From Anaerolineae bacterium (GTDB lineage: Bacteria; Chloroflexota; Anaerolineae; Promineifilales; Promineifilaceae): a DNA stretch of 64,000 bases. A program made the translations under genes and the position numbers. The stretch is taken from positions 124,001-188,000 of the forward strand of contig JAUIAP010000002.1 of assembly GCA_030425205.1 (NCBI GenBank), read 5' to 3'. Every line of letters begins with the position of its first letter. Position 1 is the stretch's first letter. Positions 25,799 to 35,069 of the stretch are shown in pieces. The notes beneath the pieces are model-generated. The model was not told the origin of the DNA. It did not search any database and saw only the letters and a program-made list of their open reading frames with translations.

Positions 25799-26605
25799 TT
25801 AGAACGACACGATCTGTTTTGACGATGGTTCCTGAACGAGAGGCGCGATTGCGTCGGCCAACCATTCCGCCCACAAGCGATAGCCGCGAGGATTGAGATG
25901 GAATTGGTCACAGGCCAGTAACGTGTCGTCAATATCAAGATCGGGGAGGACGACGTGGAAGCGATCATCATCAAATGACCATCGCTCAGCCGCATGGTAA
26001 AGCATCAGACCAAAAAGGTAAAAGGTTGAACGCAGGGGTTCGGGGAATGCAGTGACGCGATTGTAGCGTGGGGGCGCGGAAAAAATGATTGGCACGTCGC
26101 CTACCTGCTGGCGCAACGCCGCAATAAACTGTTCCAGATGCGGCAGCCAACGATGTTCGCGCTCTAGGCGGATGATGTCATTGGCGCCAATGACGATTAA
26201 GACTAGGTCGGTCGATCCAGCAGGGCGTGTGCGACATTTTTCCGTAAGTTGTGGAATGATTTCATCACAGGCAATTTTGAGCGTTGCGCCTGAGCGGGCA
26301 ATCGCTTCCCATTCAATTGTGCGTCCTGTGCGTGCATGTAACCCTGCCGCAAACTGACCGGTCAATGCATCTGCATGTGTCTCCGCACCAACGCCCGCAA
26401 CTGATGATTCCCCGACAATCAACACGCGCAATGGGTTATCGCTATTGCCAACTGTGCCCTGTTTCGGCCCCGCCGCGTCAGCCAACAATGGGGTACGCAA
26501 TCCGACATAGATGCCCTGTGTAATTAGAAAGGGCGCACAGAGGATTGCGGTGGAGATTGCAGCGGTTTGTAGGAGACGGCGTTTTCGTTTTGCGACTATT
26601 TGCAT
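25799..26605 (-). CDS. SGNH/GDSL hydrolase with N-terminal membrane anchor
   Basis: 268 residues from ATG 26605, chosen because TATGCT lies 6 bp upstream (leaderless pattern) and the first residues MQIVAKRKRR precede one hydrophobic helix. SGNH blocks are visible: LIVGESSVAGVG with the nucleophile Ser near 70, the Gly in ARSGATL, VIGANDI with the Asn, and CDQFHLNPRG with the Asp-His pair. It is probably an extracytoplasmic esterase or lipase; substrate unknown. Confidence 0.82.
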   Translation of the reverse strand: MQIVAKRKRRLLQTAAISTAILCAPFLITQGIYVGLRTPLLADAAGPKQGTVGNSDNPLRVLIVGESSVAGVGAETHADALTGQFAAGLHARTGRTIEWEAIARSGATLKIACDEIIPQLTEKCRTRPAGSTDLVLIVIGANDIIRLEREHRWLPHLEQFIAALRQQVGDVPIIFSAPPRYNRVTAFPEPLRSTFYLFGLMLYHAAERWSFDDDRFHVVLPDLDIDDTLLACDQFHLNPRGYRLWAEWLADAIAPLVQEPSSKQIVSF

Positions 26606-26691
26606 TGAAATAGCATAGCAAACCATGTTATAAATCGACGTAAGCACGGCGCACAAAGATAGGTATAAATATACGAATCAAACGACCGTGC

Positions 26692-26703
26692 TATAGTTAG
26701 ATT
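26692..26703 (+). promoter_or_regulatory. -10 box, leaderless spacing, for the flavoprotein gene
   Basis: TATAGT at 26692-26697 ends 6 bp before the ATG at 26704. No Shine-Dalgarno is seen. Confidence 0.4.
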
Positions 26704-28305
26704 ATGATCCGACTAACCGAAATCAAACTCCCGCTCGATCACACTGAAGAAGATCTTACCGCCGCCATCGTTGCCAAGCTCAAGACAAGGCCGCAAGACT
26801 ATACCATCTTCAAGCGCAGCTATGATGCGCGTGATAAGACAGAGATTTTGCTCGTCTATACGGTAGATGTTGCGGTCAAAAACGAACAGCAGATTTTGCA
26901 GCGTTTACGGCGAGATCGGCGCGTGTCGGTGACACCAGATATGACCTATCAATTTGTCGCGCAAGCACCTGCTGAGCTAGAGAATCGGCCGATTGTGATT
27001 GGCACAGGGCCATGCGGTCTCTTTGCCGGATTGACGCTGGCACAGATGGGATTTCGGCCGATTATCCTCGAACGCGGTCAACCTGTGCGGCAACGCACAA
27101 AGGACACCTTCAAATTTTGGCGCAAGCGCAAGCTCAATCCGGAATCGAATGTTCAGTTTGGGGAAGGGGGCGCCGGCACGTTTTCTGACGGCAAGCTGTA
27201 TAGCCAGATTCGGGATCGCCGCTATATCGGCCGAAAAGTCCTCACCGAATTTGTCACCTCTGGCGCAGATCCCGAAATTCTATACGTTAGCAAACCACAC
27301 ATTGGCACACTGCGCCTCGTTCGTATCGTTGAAGATATGCGGAATCGCATCATCGATCTAGGTGGCGAGATTCACTTTGCCACAAAGGTAGAAGATATTT
27401 TGATCGAAGATGGACAGGTCTGCGGCGTGGTTGCGAATGGGCAACAGCTTCTCAGCAATCATGTCGTGCTTGCCATCGGTCACAGCGCACGCGACACTTT
27501 CAAAATGCTGCACGAGCGCGGTGTCTACATCGAGGCCAAACCGATCTCGATTGGCTTTCGCGTTGAACATCCGCAGTCCGTGATCGATGCGGCGCGTTTC
27601 GGTGAGAATGCGGGTCATCCAATTTTGGGGGCGGCCGATTACAAACTCGTCCATCATGCTAAAAACGGACGTTCTGTCTACAGCTTTTGCATGTGTCCCG
27701 GTGGGGTCGTCGTCGCCGCCGCATCAGAGCCAAATGGGGTCGTCACCAACGGGATGAGCTACTACAGTCGCGTCGAGCGCAACGCCAATGCCGCGCTCGT
27801 CGTTGAACTCGATCCCGCCACAGATTATCCATCCGATCACCCGCTTGCCGGGATTGAGCTCCAACGCGAACTTGAACAACGCGCCTTTCAACTGGGCGGC
27901 GGAACATACAGCGCACCGGCTCAGCTGATCGGTGACTTCTTGAAAGGGGAGCCATCGCAAGCGTTGGCGGAGGTGGAGCCATCTTTTCAGCCAAGCGTGC
28001 ATTTGACCGATTTGAGTGGATTGCTGCCCGAATATGCAACAGATGCCATACGGGAAGCGATTGGGGAATTCGGCCGAAAAATCCCCAACTTCGACCGTCC
28101 CGACGCGACGCTGACCGCTGTCGAAACACGTACCTCCTCCCCCGTCCGCATCAAACGCGACCACAAAACGTTCCAAAGCATTAACACACGAGGCCTGTTT
28201 CCTGCTGGCGAAGGGGCTGGTTATGCGGGTGGCATCTTCTCGGCAGGTGTGGACGGCATCAAAGTTGCCGAAGCGGTCGCGTTGAGCATGTTGGAGTCAC
28301 AATGA
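26704..28305 (+). CDS. FAD-dependent dehydrogenase of the COG2509 type
   Basis: 533 residues. An N-terminal alpha/beta domain (about 1-90) precedes the Rossmann FAD motif VIGTGPCGLFAGLTLAQMG near 99. SNVQFGEGGAGTFSDGKLYSQI, ATKVEDI, HSARDTF, CMCPGGVVVAAASEPNG and the C-terminal FPAGEGAGYAGGIFSAGVDG (20 residues, FAD-binding) are typical of this family of uncharacterised flavoproteins. It may act on a hydrophobic substrate, but the reaction is unknown. It converges with the GT4 gene 13 bp downstream. Confidence 0.85.
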   Translation: MIRLTEIKLPLDHTEEDLTAAIVAKLKTRPQDYTIFKRSYDARDKTEILLVYTVDVAVKNEQQILQRLRRDRRVSVTPDMTYQFVAQAPAELENRPIVIGTGPCGLFAGLTLAQMGFRPIILERGQPVRQRTKDTFKFWRKRKLNPESNVQFGEGGAGTFSDGKLYSQIRDRRYIGRKVLTEFVTSGADPEILYVSKPHIGTLRLVRIVEDMRNRIIDLGGEIHFATKVEDILIEDGQVCGVVANGQQLLSNHVVLAIGHSARDTFKMLHERGVYIEAKPISIGFRVEHPQSVIDAARFGENAGHPILGAADYKLVHHAKNGRSVYSFCMCPGGVVVAAASEPNGVVTNGMSYYSRVERNANAALVVELDPATDYPSDHPLAGIELQRELEQRAFQLGGGTYSAPAQLIGDFLKGEPSQALAEVEPSFQPSVHLTDLSGLLPEYATDAIREAIGEFGRKIPNFDRPDATLTAVETRTSSPVRIKRDHKTFQSINTRGLFPAGEGAGYAGGIFSAGVDGIKVAEAVALSMLESQ

Positions 28306-28318
28306 GCAAGCCGATCAA

Positions 28319-29455
28319 CTAGCTAACTGCGTTTTCAAATAGTGTGATCAGTTTTTCGGCCGATTTCTCCCAACTAAATCGCTGGACATTCTCATAACCA
28401 CGCCCGATGAGCGTCTCGCGTAACGCGCGATCGGTCACAATCTGCCGCATTGCATCGCGCAATTCGACTATCTCTGCCCCCGTATCAACCGTTGCAAACT
28501 CACGGTCATGGCGGTCATCCGTGCGGACATAGAGCGCGGCGTTGCCAGCCACTTCGGGCAGCGAGCTGTTGTGCGCTGTGATGACAGGCGTTCCGCACGC
28601 TTGTGCTTCGAGAATGGGAAAGCCAAATCCTTCGTACAGAGATGGAAAGAGCAGCGCGGTTGCGCCTGAAAGCAGGTCAGCTTTGTCACTGTCGTCGATG
28701 AAGCCGGGCAGGTGGATGCGGGCGCGGATGTGGTCGGGGAAGTTGGCAAGCGGGGCCAGCGCATCGTCGGAAAGCCAGCCCATTTTACCCGCGAGAACAA
28801 GATGATGTGGCAGTTGATCAGCAACGGCGGCAAATGCCTTTAGGATGAGAGGAATATTTTTGCGTGGTTGAACTGTGCCAATATAGAGAAAGTAGGGGGA
28901 TGGCAAGTCATATTTTGCGAGCTGTGGGTCAGCTACAGGATGGAGCGACGCATCGCGACCGGGATAGAGCGTATGAATTTTCGCCCCATCGACTCCATAC
29001 CACGCTATCAAATCCCGTTTTGTCGCCTCTGAGTCGGCCAGCACAAATTTGCTGCGCCGCGCGTTGTGCCGTGTACTCCATTTGAGATAGCGCACCTGTT
29101 GACTCGTGTGCGCCTCTGGAAAGTAGTGATAGCCAAGATCATGGACGGTGGCGACGCTTGTCCCACGATAAGTGAACGGGATCACATGGGCAGGCGTAAA
29201 GAAGAGATCGGGGGGATTGCGCTGAAGTTCGGCCGCCAATCGCAAATGTGTCCACAAACGTGGAAATGGAATGGCTATTACCTCATGCGTTGCGTTGGAA
29301 AGGGGATGATCGGGGGGTTGATTGAAGTAAAGTTTGACGTGATGGCCGCGCTGGATTGCCAACGGAAGCAGGGCGCGAATCAGAAAATAGGCATACGCTT
29401 CCGTCCCTGTGCGACGAGTTGTGACGGCGCGACTGGCATCAATGCCGATAACCAT
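28319..29455 (-). CDS. GT4 glycosyltransferase
   Basis: 378 residues. The N-terminal half has IDASRAVTTRRTGTEAY and a WSTRHNARRS segment. The C-terminal GT-B half has YIGTVQPRKNIPLILKAFA (donor-loop start), HLPGFIDDSDKADLLSGATALLFPSLYEGFGFPILEAQACGTPVI, seen here as FPSLYEGFGFPILEAQ with the E-x7-E-type motif, and ENVQRFSWEKSAEKL at the end. It should be a retaining glycosyltransferase, perhaps mannosyl or glucosyl. The start overlaps the stop of the SH3b membrane gene by one base (TAATG), so the two are coupled. Confidence 0.88.
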   Translation of the reverse strand: MVIGIDASRAVTTRRTGTEAYAYFLIRALLPLAIQRGHHVKLYFNQPPDHPLSNATHEVIAIPFPRLWTHLRLAAELQRNPPDLFFTPAHVIPFTYRGTSVATVHDLGYHYFPEAHTSQQVRYLKWSTRHNARRSKFVLADSEATKRDLIAWYGVDGAKIHTLYPGRDASLHPVADPQLAKYDLPSPYFLYIGTVQPRKNIPLILKAFAAVADQLPHHLVLAGKMGWLSDDALAPLANFPDHIRARIHLPGFIDDSDKADLLSGATALLFPSLYEGFGFPILEAQACGTPVITAHNSSLPEVAGNAALYVRTDDRHDREFATVDTGAEIVELRDAMRQIVTDRALRETLIGRGYENVQRFSWEKSAEKLITLFENAVS

Positions 29456-30066
29456 TATTCATCCACAATTTCGACAAAAATGGAGGCGACCCAACCCTCT
29501 TGCCCGCCAATTGTGCGGACGTTGATCCACTCAAACCCATTGGCTTCGACCATCTCCGTTGGCAGCACGCGCAAAAAAGAGTTGTCTTGTAATCGCTCAA
29601 TTGGCTCCCCTTCGGTTGATGGATCTGGGCGCAGCCAAACACCGCTTTCACCTGTGCCAACCACGAGGGCATTTTTCAATTCAGGCGTTGGCGTGAGCGT
29701 CGGCAAATCGGGGTTGGGCGTTTCGGTTGCGAAGATTTGCAGCGTCGGAGGGGCGTTTTCAACGACGACTGGTTCGAGTGCGCCCGGTGTCTCTGCTGCT
29801 GTGACCACTGCGGCCGCCCCAACAGTCGCAGTCGCTTCCACGACTTCATCGGCAACAACCATATTGCCTTGTTGATAGACGAGCAGCCCAACGCTGGTCG
29901 AGAATAGTACGATTGCGGCCAATAGCGTGAAGCTGGCACGTCGCAACAGCGCGTCACGTTCCAACTGATAGAAGCGTGATCCGCCGCGTCCAATGCCGCG
30001 ATAGGCTGAAATGGCTGCGATTGCGCCAAGAATGGCGAGAATAATCGGGAGCGTGGTTCCGCTCAT
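29455..30066 (-). CDS. membrane-anchored SH3b-domain protein
   Basis: 203 residues from ATG 30066; a longer frame to 30093 runs into a GTGAACA repeat. There are two membrane segments at about 5-22 (LPIILAILGAIAAISA) and about 45-63 (FTLLAAIVLFSTSVGLLVY). A low-complexity Val/Ala/Thr/Pro stretch follows (about 75-130), then an SH3b-type domain (GESGVWLRPDPSTEGEPIERL, ending at GGQEGWVASIFVEIV). Probably a surface-facing ligand-binding protein. Coupled to the GT4 gene. Confidence 0.75.
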   Translation of the reverse strand: MSGTTLPIILAILGAIAAISAYRGIGRGGSRFYQLERDALLRRASFTLLAAIVLFSTSVGLLVYQQGNMVVADEVVEATATVGAAAVVTAAETPGALEPVVVENAPPTLQIFATETPNPDLPTLTPTPELKNALVVGTGESGVWLRPDPSTEGEPIERLQDNSFLRVLPTEMVEANGFEWINVRTIGGQEGWVASIFVEIVDE

Positions 30067-30158
30067 GGACAAAAGGCAGTGGGCAGTGAACAATGCACAG
30101 AAACCAGTTTCATCGACTGTTTCTTGTTCATCGTTTCCTGTTCACTGAATAAAATGGA
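30067..30158. repeat. GTGAACA/TGTTCAC-type repeat spacer
   Basis: Contains GGCAGTGGGCAGTGAACA at the left end and CCTGTTCACTGAAT at the right, inverted relative to one another, with diverged copies between. Related to the arrays at 43774 and 44868. Confidence 0.5.
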
Positions 30159-30767
30159 TTATGCAAACAACGCATCTGCTGTCAGCACACCCTCTCTCAA
30201 AATTTTGTAATTCTCCGTTCGACAGTCGATTATCGTAGATGGAAGCGGATTGGGCAATGTTCCACCGTCTATTATGGCGGCAACACGACCGTCGAGCATC
30301 GATTGGGCGGATTCGGCCGAATTTGCCGCCGCTTCCCCTGACAGATTTGCGCTGCTCACCGCCAACGCCCCGCCCGCATGGGCGATCAACTGGCGCGTCA
30401 ACGGATGATCTGGCACACGGACTGCAATGCCATCATTGCTTGAAATGTTCTCTGGCAGTAAGGGGTGCTTGGGCAAAATTAGCGTCAAGGCACCCGGCCA
30501 AAACTTGTCGATTAACTGTTGCAATCGCGCCGTGATCTGCCCCTGCACGACGCGCACAAGTTGATTTTGATCGCTCAACAAGATTGGAATCCCCTTCTCT
30601 GCGGGACGCTCTTTTAAGGCATAGAGCCGATCAATTGCCGTCGCATCAAACGCATTCACACCCACCCCATAAACGGTGTCGGTGGGCATCACCACAGCTT
30701 GCCCCTGCATCAGCATGTCGGCCGCTCTTTCGATGTCATCAAATGTGAGTCTGCTTGTTCTCATCAT
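30159..30767 (-). CDS. tsaC: threonylcarbamoyl-AMP synthase
   Basis: 202 residues from ATG 30767, one base after the prmC stop; ATG 30764 is equally possible. YrdC/Sua5 fold motifs: VVMPTDTVYGVGVNAFD, LYALKERPAEKGIPILL, FWPGALTLIL, GIAVRVPDHPL and SANLSGEAAANSAE. It makes threonylcarbamoyl-AMP for tRNA t6A37. It lacks the extra C-terminal domain of Sua5, hence the TsaC name. The prmC-tsaC order is common in bacteria and supports both calls. Confidence 0.92.
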   Translation of the reverse strand: MMRTSRLTFDDIERAADMLMQGQAVVMPTDTVYGVGVNAFDATAIDRLYALKERPAEKGIPILLSDQNQLVRVVQGQITARLQQLIDKFWPGALTLILPKHPLLPENISSNDGIAVRVPDHPLTRQLIAHAGGALAVSSANLSGEAAANSAESAQSMLDGRVAAIIDGGTLPNPLPSTIIDCRTENYKILREGVLTADALFA

Positions 30768-30768
30768 G

Positions 30769-31602
30769 TTATCCCAACTCGACCTGCACAATCCGATCTT
30801 TACCCGCATAATCTCGCCAACACGCTATTGTCGCGGCGGGAAAATATTCACGAGCAAGTTCAACCGTTGCCGCGCCTTGTTGCCAGCCAATCTCCAAAAA
30901 GATCGCACCCTGCCTATTGAGCCGCACTTGCGCCTGTTGCAACAAACTGCGCACTGAATCTAGCCCGTCTACCCCGCCTTTGAGTGCATGACTCGGCTCA
31001 TACAGTTTGACCCCCTGATCCAACTGTGCCCACTCTGCATCGGTGATGTAGGGCAAATTTGCGACGATCAGATCGACATTGTGCGTCAACGGTTCGAGTA
31101 GCGAACCGTGTTCAAACGCAATCGTCACGCCGTTTTCGAGCGCATTGCCCCGTGCGACATGCAATGATTGCGCCGAAATGTCAGTCGCGCTGACGTGCAA
31201 TTCGGGCAACGCCTTGGCCATGCTGATCGCAATACATCCGCTGCCCGTACCGACATCGACTACCGTTTTAGCTGCGTTGCCTTTTGCCCATGCGATCGCC
31301 TTCTCGACCAAAAGCTCTGTTTCAGGGCGTGGGATGAGCACATCTGGCGTGACGGCGAGCGTGATGTGGTGGAAGGGAATTCGGCCGATAATATAAGGAA
31401 TCGGCTCCCGCTTTTCAGCACGTGCCACCAGCGTTAAAAACGACTGTAGTGGCTCCGTCGGCAGACGCTCTTCCGCATGTGCCACAAAGTAACTGTGGTT
31501 CACATCTAACACGTGCGCCAATAACAGCCGCGCATCTAGTATCGGCGAATCTGATTCAGTCAACTGCTCGGCCGCGAAGTCGAGCGCATTTTTGATCTTC
31601 AT
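30769..31602 (-). CDS. prmC: release factor glutamine methyltransferase
   Basis: 277 residues. N-terminal helical domain (about 1-75), then the SAM-binding domain: PYIIGRIPFHHI, VLIPRPETELLVE, VVDVGTGSGCIAISMA (motif I) and LIVANLPYI (the NPPY-type catalytic motif, here NLPY). It methylates the Gln of the GGQ motif of release factors. TATAAT at 31611-31616 lies 8 bp upstream of the ATG, a near-leaderless spacing. Confidence 0.92.
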   Translation of the reverse strand: MKIKNALDFAAEQLTESDSPILDARLLLAHVLDVNHSYFVAHAEERLPTEPLQSFLTLVARAEKREPIPYIIGRIPFHHITLAVTPDVLIPRPETELLVEKAIAWAKGNAAKTVVDVGTGSGCIAISMAKALPELHVSATDISAQSLHVARGNALENGVTIAFEHGSLLEPLTHNVDLIVANLPYITDAEWAQLDQGVKLYEPSHALKGGVDGLDSVRSLLQQAQVRLNRQGAIFLEIGWQQGAATVELAREYFPAATIACWRDYAGKDRIVQVELG

Positions 31603-31610
31603 AGCCCCGT

Positions 31611-31616
31611 ATTATA
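31611..31616 (-). promoter_or_regulatory. -10 box for prmC-tsaC
   Basis: A perfect TATAAT on the minus strand, 8 bp upstream of the prmC ATG at 31602. No clear -35. Confidence 0.45.
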
Positions 31617-31724
31617 GCGACTTGCCCAAACCGATTTCGATAGTGTCCACTGCATGTTAATCTAAGGAGTGGTACGGAAGAGAGGGACTGCAACAGACAC
31701 ATCGGGCGGCCAGCAGATCATCAG

Positions 31725-31752
31725 TTGGCAACTTCACTATTTTGCATACAAT
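31725..31752 (+). promoter_or_regulatory. sigma-70-type promoter of the exonuclease gene
   Basis: TTGGCA at 31725-31730, 16 bp, TACAAT at 31747-31752. The ATG at 31760 is 7 bp past the -10 box, so the message should be leaderless. Confidence 0.55.
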
Positions 31753-31759
31753 CATCGCC

Positions 31760-32350
31760 ATGCAATTAACCAACCGAATTGTCTTTGTCGATGTGGAAAC
31801 GAGCGGGGTAAGTCCCAAGAAACATGAAATTATTCAACTGGCGGCCGTGCGCGTCAACCCGTCATTTTCGGGCTATCGCACCTTTGAGGTGAAGCTGCAA
31901 TTTGATCATGCGAAGGCAGATCCGCAAGCGTTAGCGATGAATTCGTATGATGCGGAATTGTGGGAAAAAGAGGCGGTTTCGCCACGTGAGGGGATGGCGC
32001 AGTTTGCACGGTTTTTGGAAGAATCGGCCGATGTTGTCAAAACTTCCTCCCGCACCGGCCGCGAATACAAAGTTGCGCAACTGGCCGCCCACAACGCCCC
32101 GTTTGATCGCTCCTTTATTTTCGACCTGTTCAAAAAACTCGATATCTACATTCCAGCCAACTGGCACGTCATCGACACCATCCAACTCGCCCTTATCCAT
32201 TGCAACCTCACAGGCAACCAGCCTCCCTCCTTCTCGTTGAGTAACTTATGTGAGTTCTACGATATCCCGCTCGAAAACGCGCATGACGCATTAGGCGACG
32301 TGATCGCCACGGCGCGTTTGGCAAGACGACTGTTTTCAGACCTAAATTAA
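31760..32350 (+). CDS. DnaQ-family 3'-5' exonuclease
   Basis: 196 residues from ATG 31760, preferred over the in-frame ATG at 31742 because of the promoter position. Exo I is FVDVETSGVSPKKHEIIQLA (DxE), Exo II includes AAHNAPFDRSFI, and Exo III is ENAHDALGDVIATARL (HxxxD). This DEDDh set is typical of the polymerase III epsilon-like exonuclease superfamily; with no other domain, it may be a proofreading subunit or a repair/RNA exonuclease. Confidence 0.85.
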   Translation: MQLTNRIVFVDVETSGVSPKKHEIIQLAAVRVNPSFSGYRTFEVKLQFDHAKADPQALAMNSYDAELWEKEAVSPREGMAQFARFLEESADVVKTSSRTGREYKVAQLAAHNAPFDRSFIFDLFKKLDIYIPANWHVIDTIQLALIHCNLTGNQPPSFSLSNLCEFYDIPLENAHDALGDVIATARLARRLFSDLN

Positions 32351-32378
32351 CACCTCACGTTACACAATTTAGCTGTAG

Positions 32379-32468
32379 GGGCGAGGTAAACGGCTTATGA
32401 TTTCAATAGGCCAGCAAGTGACGCCGTTTATCTCGCCCTTCTTGGCATCATGACCAAAGAGGGCGAGA
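32379..32468. terminator. three-arm hairpin region between convergent exonuclease and pheT genes
   Basis: The arm at 32379-32394 pairs with 32423-32438 over 16 positions with one G-T pair. The inner part of that second arm (TCTCGCCCT, 32431-32439) also pairs perfectly with AGGGCGAGA at 32460-32468. The two hairpins exclude each other. Convergent placement suggests a bidirectional terminator; no long T run is present. Confidence 0.5.
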
Positions 32469-32491
32469 CAAATAGTATCAATGCCTATCGC

Positions 32492-35035
32492 TCACTCGCG
32501 CAAGGTTGCCCCAAGCTTCGCCTTTAGCGTCCCCGAAATTTTACGACGCAACTTGACAACATCTTTGTCCTTCAACGTCTTGTTCGGTGATTGGAAGGTG
32601 AGATGATAGGCGAGACTCTTCTTGCCAGCGGGGATGTTTTCGCCCGCGTAGACATCGAACAGGGTTGCGTCTTTGAGCAGGAAGCCGCCTGCCTTGCCAA
32701 TGACGTTGGTAACTTCGGCCGATTCCACCCCCTGATCCACGACAACCGCAATATCTTCCCGAATCACCTCATACTGGCTGATCGTTGCCAAGTCGAAATC
32801 GTCGGCCGCCTTCTCGATCAGCGTTGCCAAATCGAGCGTTGCTGCCAGCACGGGCTGGTCGTCGTCGATCCGCATGTCGTACTGCTCTGCGACGAGCGGG
32901 TGTAGCTCGCCCACTGTGCCAATCATCTTTTGTGTGCCGTCGAGATAGATCTTGGCGGTGCGTCCCGGTCGGAAGGTCGGGTGGGTGGCCGCCTCATAGC
33001 GCACGGTGAGGTGCAGATCGGCGAACAGCCCATCCAGTACACCCTTGAGGTCGTAGAAGTCGAGTTGACGCGGCGCGGATTGCCAACTTTCGGCCGAATT
33101 CACTCCCGTCATCACAACACCTAAACGCGCTTCCTCACGCGGTAATTGCTCATCCTCATCGACAATATATTCGTGGCCTGCCTCGAAAATCGCAATCCGA
33201 TCTGCGTGGCGCGTATTATCGGCCGCAATTTCCAAGACCGATGCGAGTAAGTTGTGCCGCATCACGACTCGTTCTTTAGTCGATGGGTTAATCAGCGTGA
33301 TGTAGGGTCGATCATCTTCCGTTTCGAGCAGAGCCTTATTTTCTGCTTCGGCCGTTGTCAGCCGATAGGTGATAATCTCTTGTAAGCCGAGCTTAACGAG
33401 TGTGTCCTTGATGCGCGACTCAACTTCGTACTCGCGATTACCGCGCTGTGGGGGCAACACATCGGCGATCACCGTCGATGGCACGTTGTCATACCCATAA
33501 ACGCGACAGAACTCCTCGACGAGATCGTGTGGGCCCTCGACGTCGATGCGATGGTCTGGCACGGTCGCCAATAGAGAGTTTTCATCCATCTCGTTGATCT
33601 CGAACTCAAGCCGTTTAAGCAGTTCCGCAATATCAGCCATGCCCAAACTCAGGCCACTCAGCTTTTGAGCGTAATCTAAATTCAAGCGCACGCGCACGGG
33701 CTCAGGTGGTGCGAAATACTCGTCGATATGCCCCTGCGCCACCGTGCCACCCGCTAATGTGCGCAATAGTTCGGCCGCTCGTTGCGCTCCCAACAATGCC
33801 TGACTGGGATGCACGCCGCGCGAGAAGCGGAAACCCGCTTCAGAATGGGTCGCCAACTGTCGCTGGCTGTGCCGGATGTTGATGAAGTTCCACGCCGCCG
33901 CTTCAAGTAACACATTTGTCGTGTTGTCGGCGATCTCGCTGTTCAAGCCACCCATAATGCCACCCAGCGACAAATTGCCCGCTGGATCGGTCACAAGAAT
34001 GTTGTTTGGATAAAGCTGATGCTCTTTCTCGTCAAGCGTGATTAGCGTTTCATTTTCATGCGCCAAGCGCGTGATGAGATGTATCTCACCGTCGTTATAG
34101 TCGTCCGCACGCTTTTTGAGGAAGTCATAATCGAATGTGTGGTTGGGTTGACCCACTTCGAGCATGACGTAGTTACTAATGTCCACCACGACATTTTTCG
34201 GCCGTTGTCCCGCCAATTCCAAGCGTCGCTGCATCCACCATGGCGATGGGACAGCGTTGCCCTCATCATCCGTCACGCGCACGCCTTCAATCAAGTAGGC
34301 GACAAAACGCGGATTCAGCTCAGGGTTTTCGGTTGAAATTTTGACCTTGCCCGCAATTGAAGGCCCTTCTTGCACGACGTTGTAATCGGGATAGCGCAGC
34401 GTCTTGCCGGTCAGTGCCGCTACCTCACGCGCCACGCCAATGATCGATGCGGCCCGCGCCACGTTCGGGATGATGTCGATATCTACAACCGCATCACCCA
34501 GCACATCTTGCAGTGGCATCCCCGCAACCATCGCAGGTGCATAGGCATCTTTCTGCAAAATCATGATACCGTCATGATCGTCCCCAATCCCCAATTCAAC
34601 CTGCGAACAGAGCATCGAGTCGTTGTAGATGCCCCGCAGCGCCTTGCCTTTCAGGATTGTCGGCTTGTTATCTTTGTATGGGTTAAGATAGGTTGCCCCC
34701 TCTAAAATGATTGCCCCATAGAGTTGCTGATCGGTGAGGTCGCCCTTGCCGACAAATGGCTTGAGGTTGGGCGCACCCGTCACAACCACCTTTGGCTCAT
34801 CCGCGCCATAGTCGACGTGCGCTAACACTAGCGTATCTGCGTCGGGATGATCCTCAACACGCAATATGTGACCGAGCAAAATTTTCTCCCGATCCCAAAC
34901 CAACTCCGCTCCGTCGATCCCGATCTTCTCGACCTTTTCGACTTCTAACCCTGCATTTGTGATGAGGTCGGCCAGTTCATCGGCCGAAATATCCACATCA
35001 ACGTACTCTTTTAACCAAGAAATAGGTACTCGCAT
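32492..35035 (-). CDS. pheT: phenylalanine-tRNA ligase beta subunit
   Basis: 847 residues, the usual length. Domains in order: N-terminal EVEKVEK and tRNA-binding (EMAP-like) domain about 40-150, B3/B4 editing domain about 215-400 (VVDISNYVMLEVGQPNHTFD), B5 about 405-475, core catalytic-like domain about 490-680 (VYGYDNVPST, QEIITYRL, LINPSTKERVVMRHNLL) and the C-terminal ferredoxin-like anticodon domain (LTFQSPNKTLKD). It forms an alpha2-beta2 enzyme with PheS. A cupin gene lies between pheS and pheT. TCGGCCGA occurs at 32717, 33091 and 34980. Confidence 0.95.
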   Translation of the reverse strand: MRVPISWLKEYVDVDISADELADLITNAGLEVEKVEKIGIDGAELVWDREKILLGHILRVEDHPDADTLVLAHVDYGADEPKVVVTGAPNLKPFVGKGDLTDQQLYGAIILEGATYLNPYKDNKPTILKGKALRGIYNDSMLCSQVELGIGDDHDGIMILQKDAYAPAMVAGMPLQDVLGDAVVDIDIIPNVARAASIIGVAREVAALTGKTLRYPDYNVVQEGPSIAGKVKISTENPELNPRFVAYLIEGVRVTDDEGNAVPSPWWMQRRLELAGQRPKNVVVDISNYVMLEVGQPNHTFDYDFLKKRADDYNDGEIHLITRLAHENETLITLDEKEHQLYPNNILVTDPAGNLSLGGIMGGLNSEIADNTTNVLLEAAAWNFINIRHSQRQLATHSEAGFRFSRGVHPSQALLGAQRAAELLRTLAGGTVAQGHIDEYFAPPEPVRVRLNLDYAQKLSGLSLGMADIAELLKRLEFEINEMDENSLLATVPDHRIDVEGPHDLVEEFCRVYGYDNVPSTVIADVLPPQRGNREYEVESRIKDTLVKLGLQEIITYRLTTAEAENKALLETEDDRPYITLINPSTKERVVMRHNLLASVLEIAADNTRHADRIAIFEAGHEYIVDEDEQLPREEARLGVVMTGVNSAESWQSAPRQLDFYDLKGVLDGLFADLHLTVRYEAATHPTFRPGRTAKIYLDGTQKMIGTVGELHPLVAEQYDMRIDDDQPVLAATLDLATLIEKAADDFDLATISQYEVIREDIAVVVDQGVESAEVTNVIGKAGGFLLKDATLFDVYAGENIPAGKKSLAYHLTFQSPNKTLKDKDVVKLRRKISGTLKAKLGATLRE

Positions 35036-35069
35036 TCTTATTCCTTATGACATGTTGTCGAATAATTCT

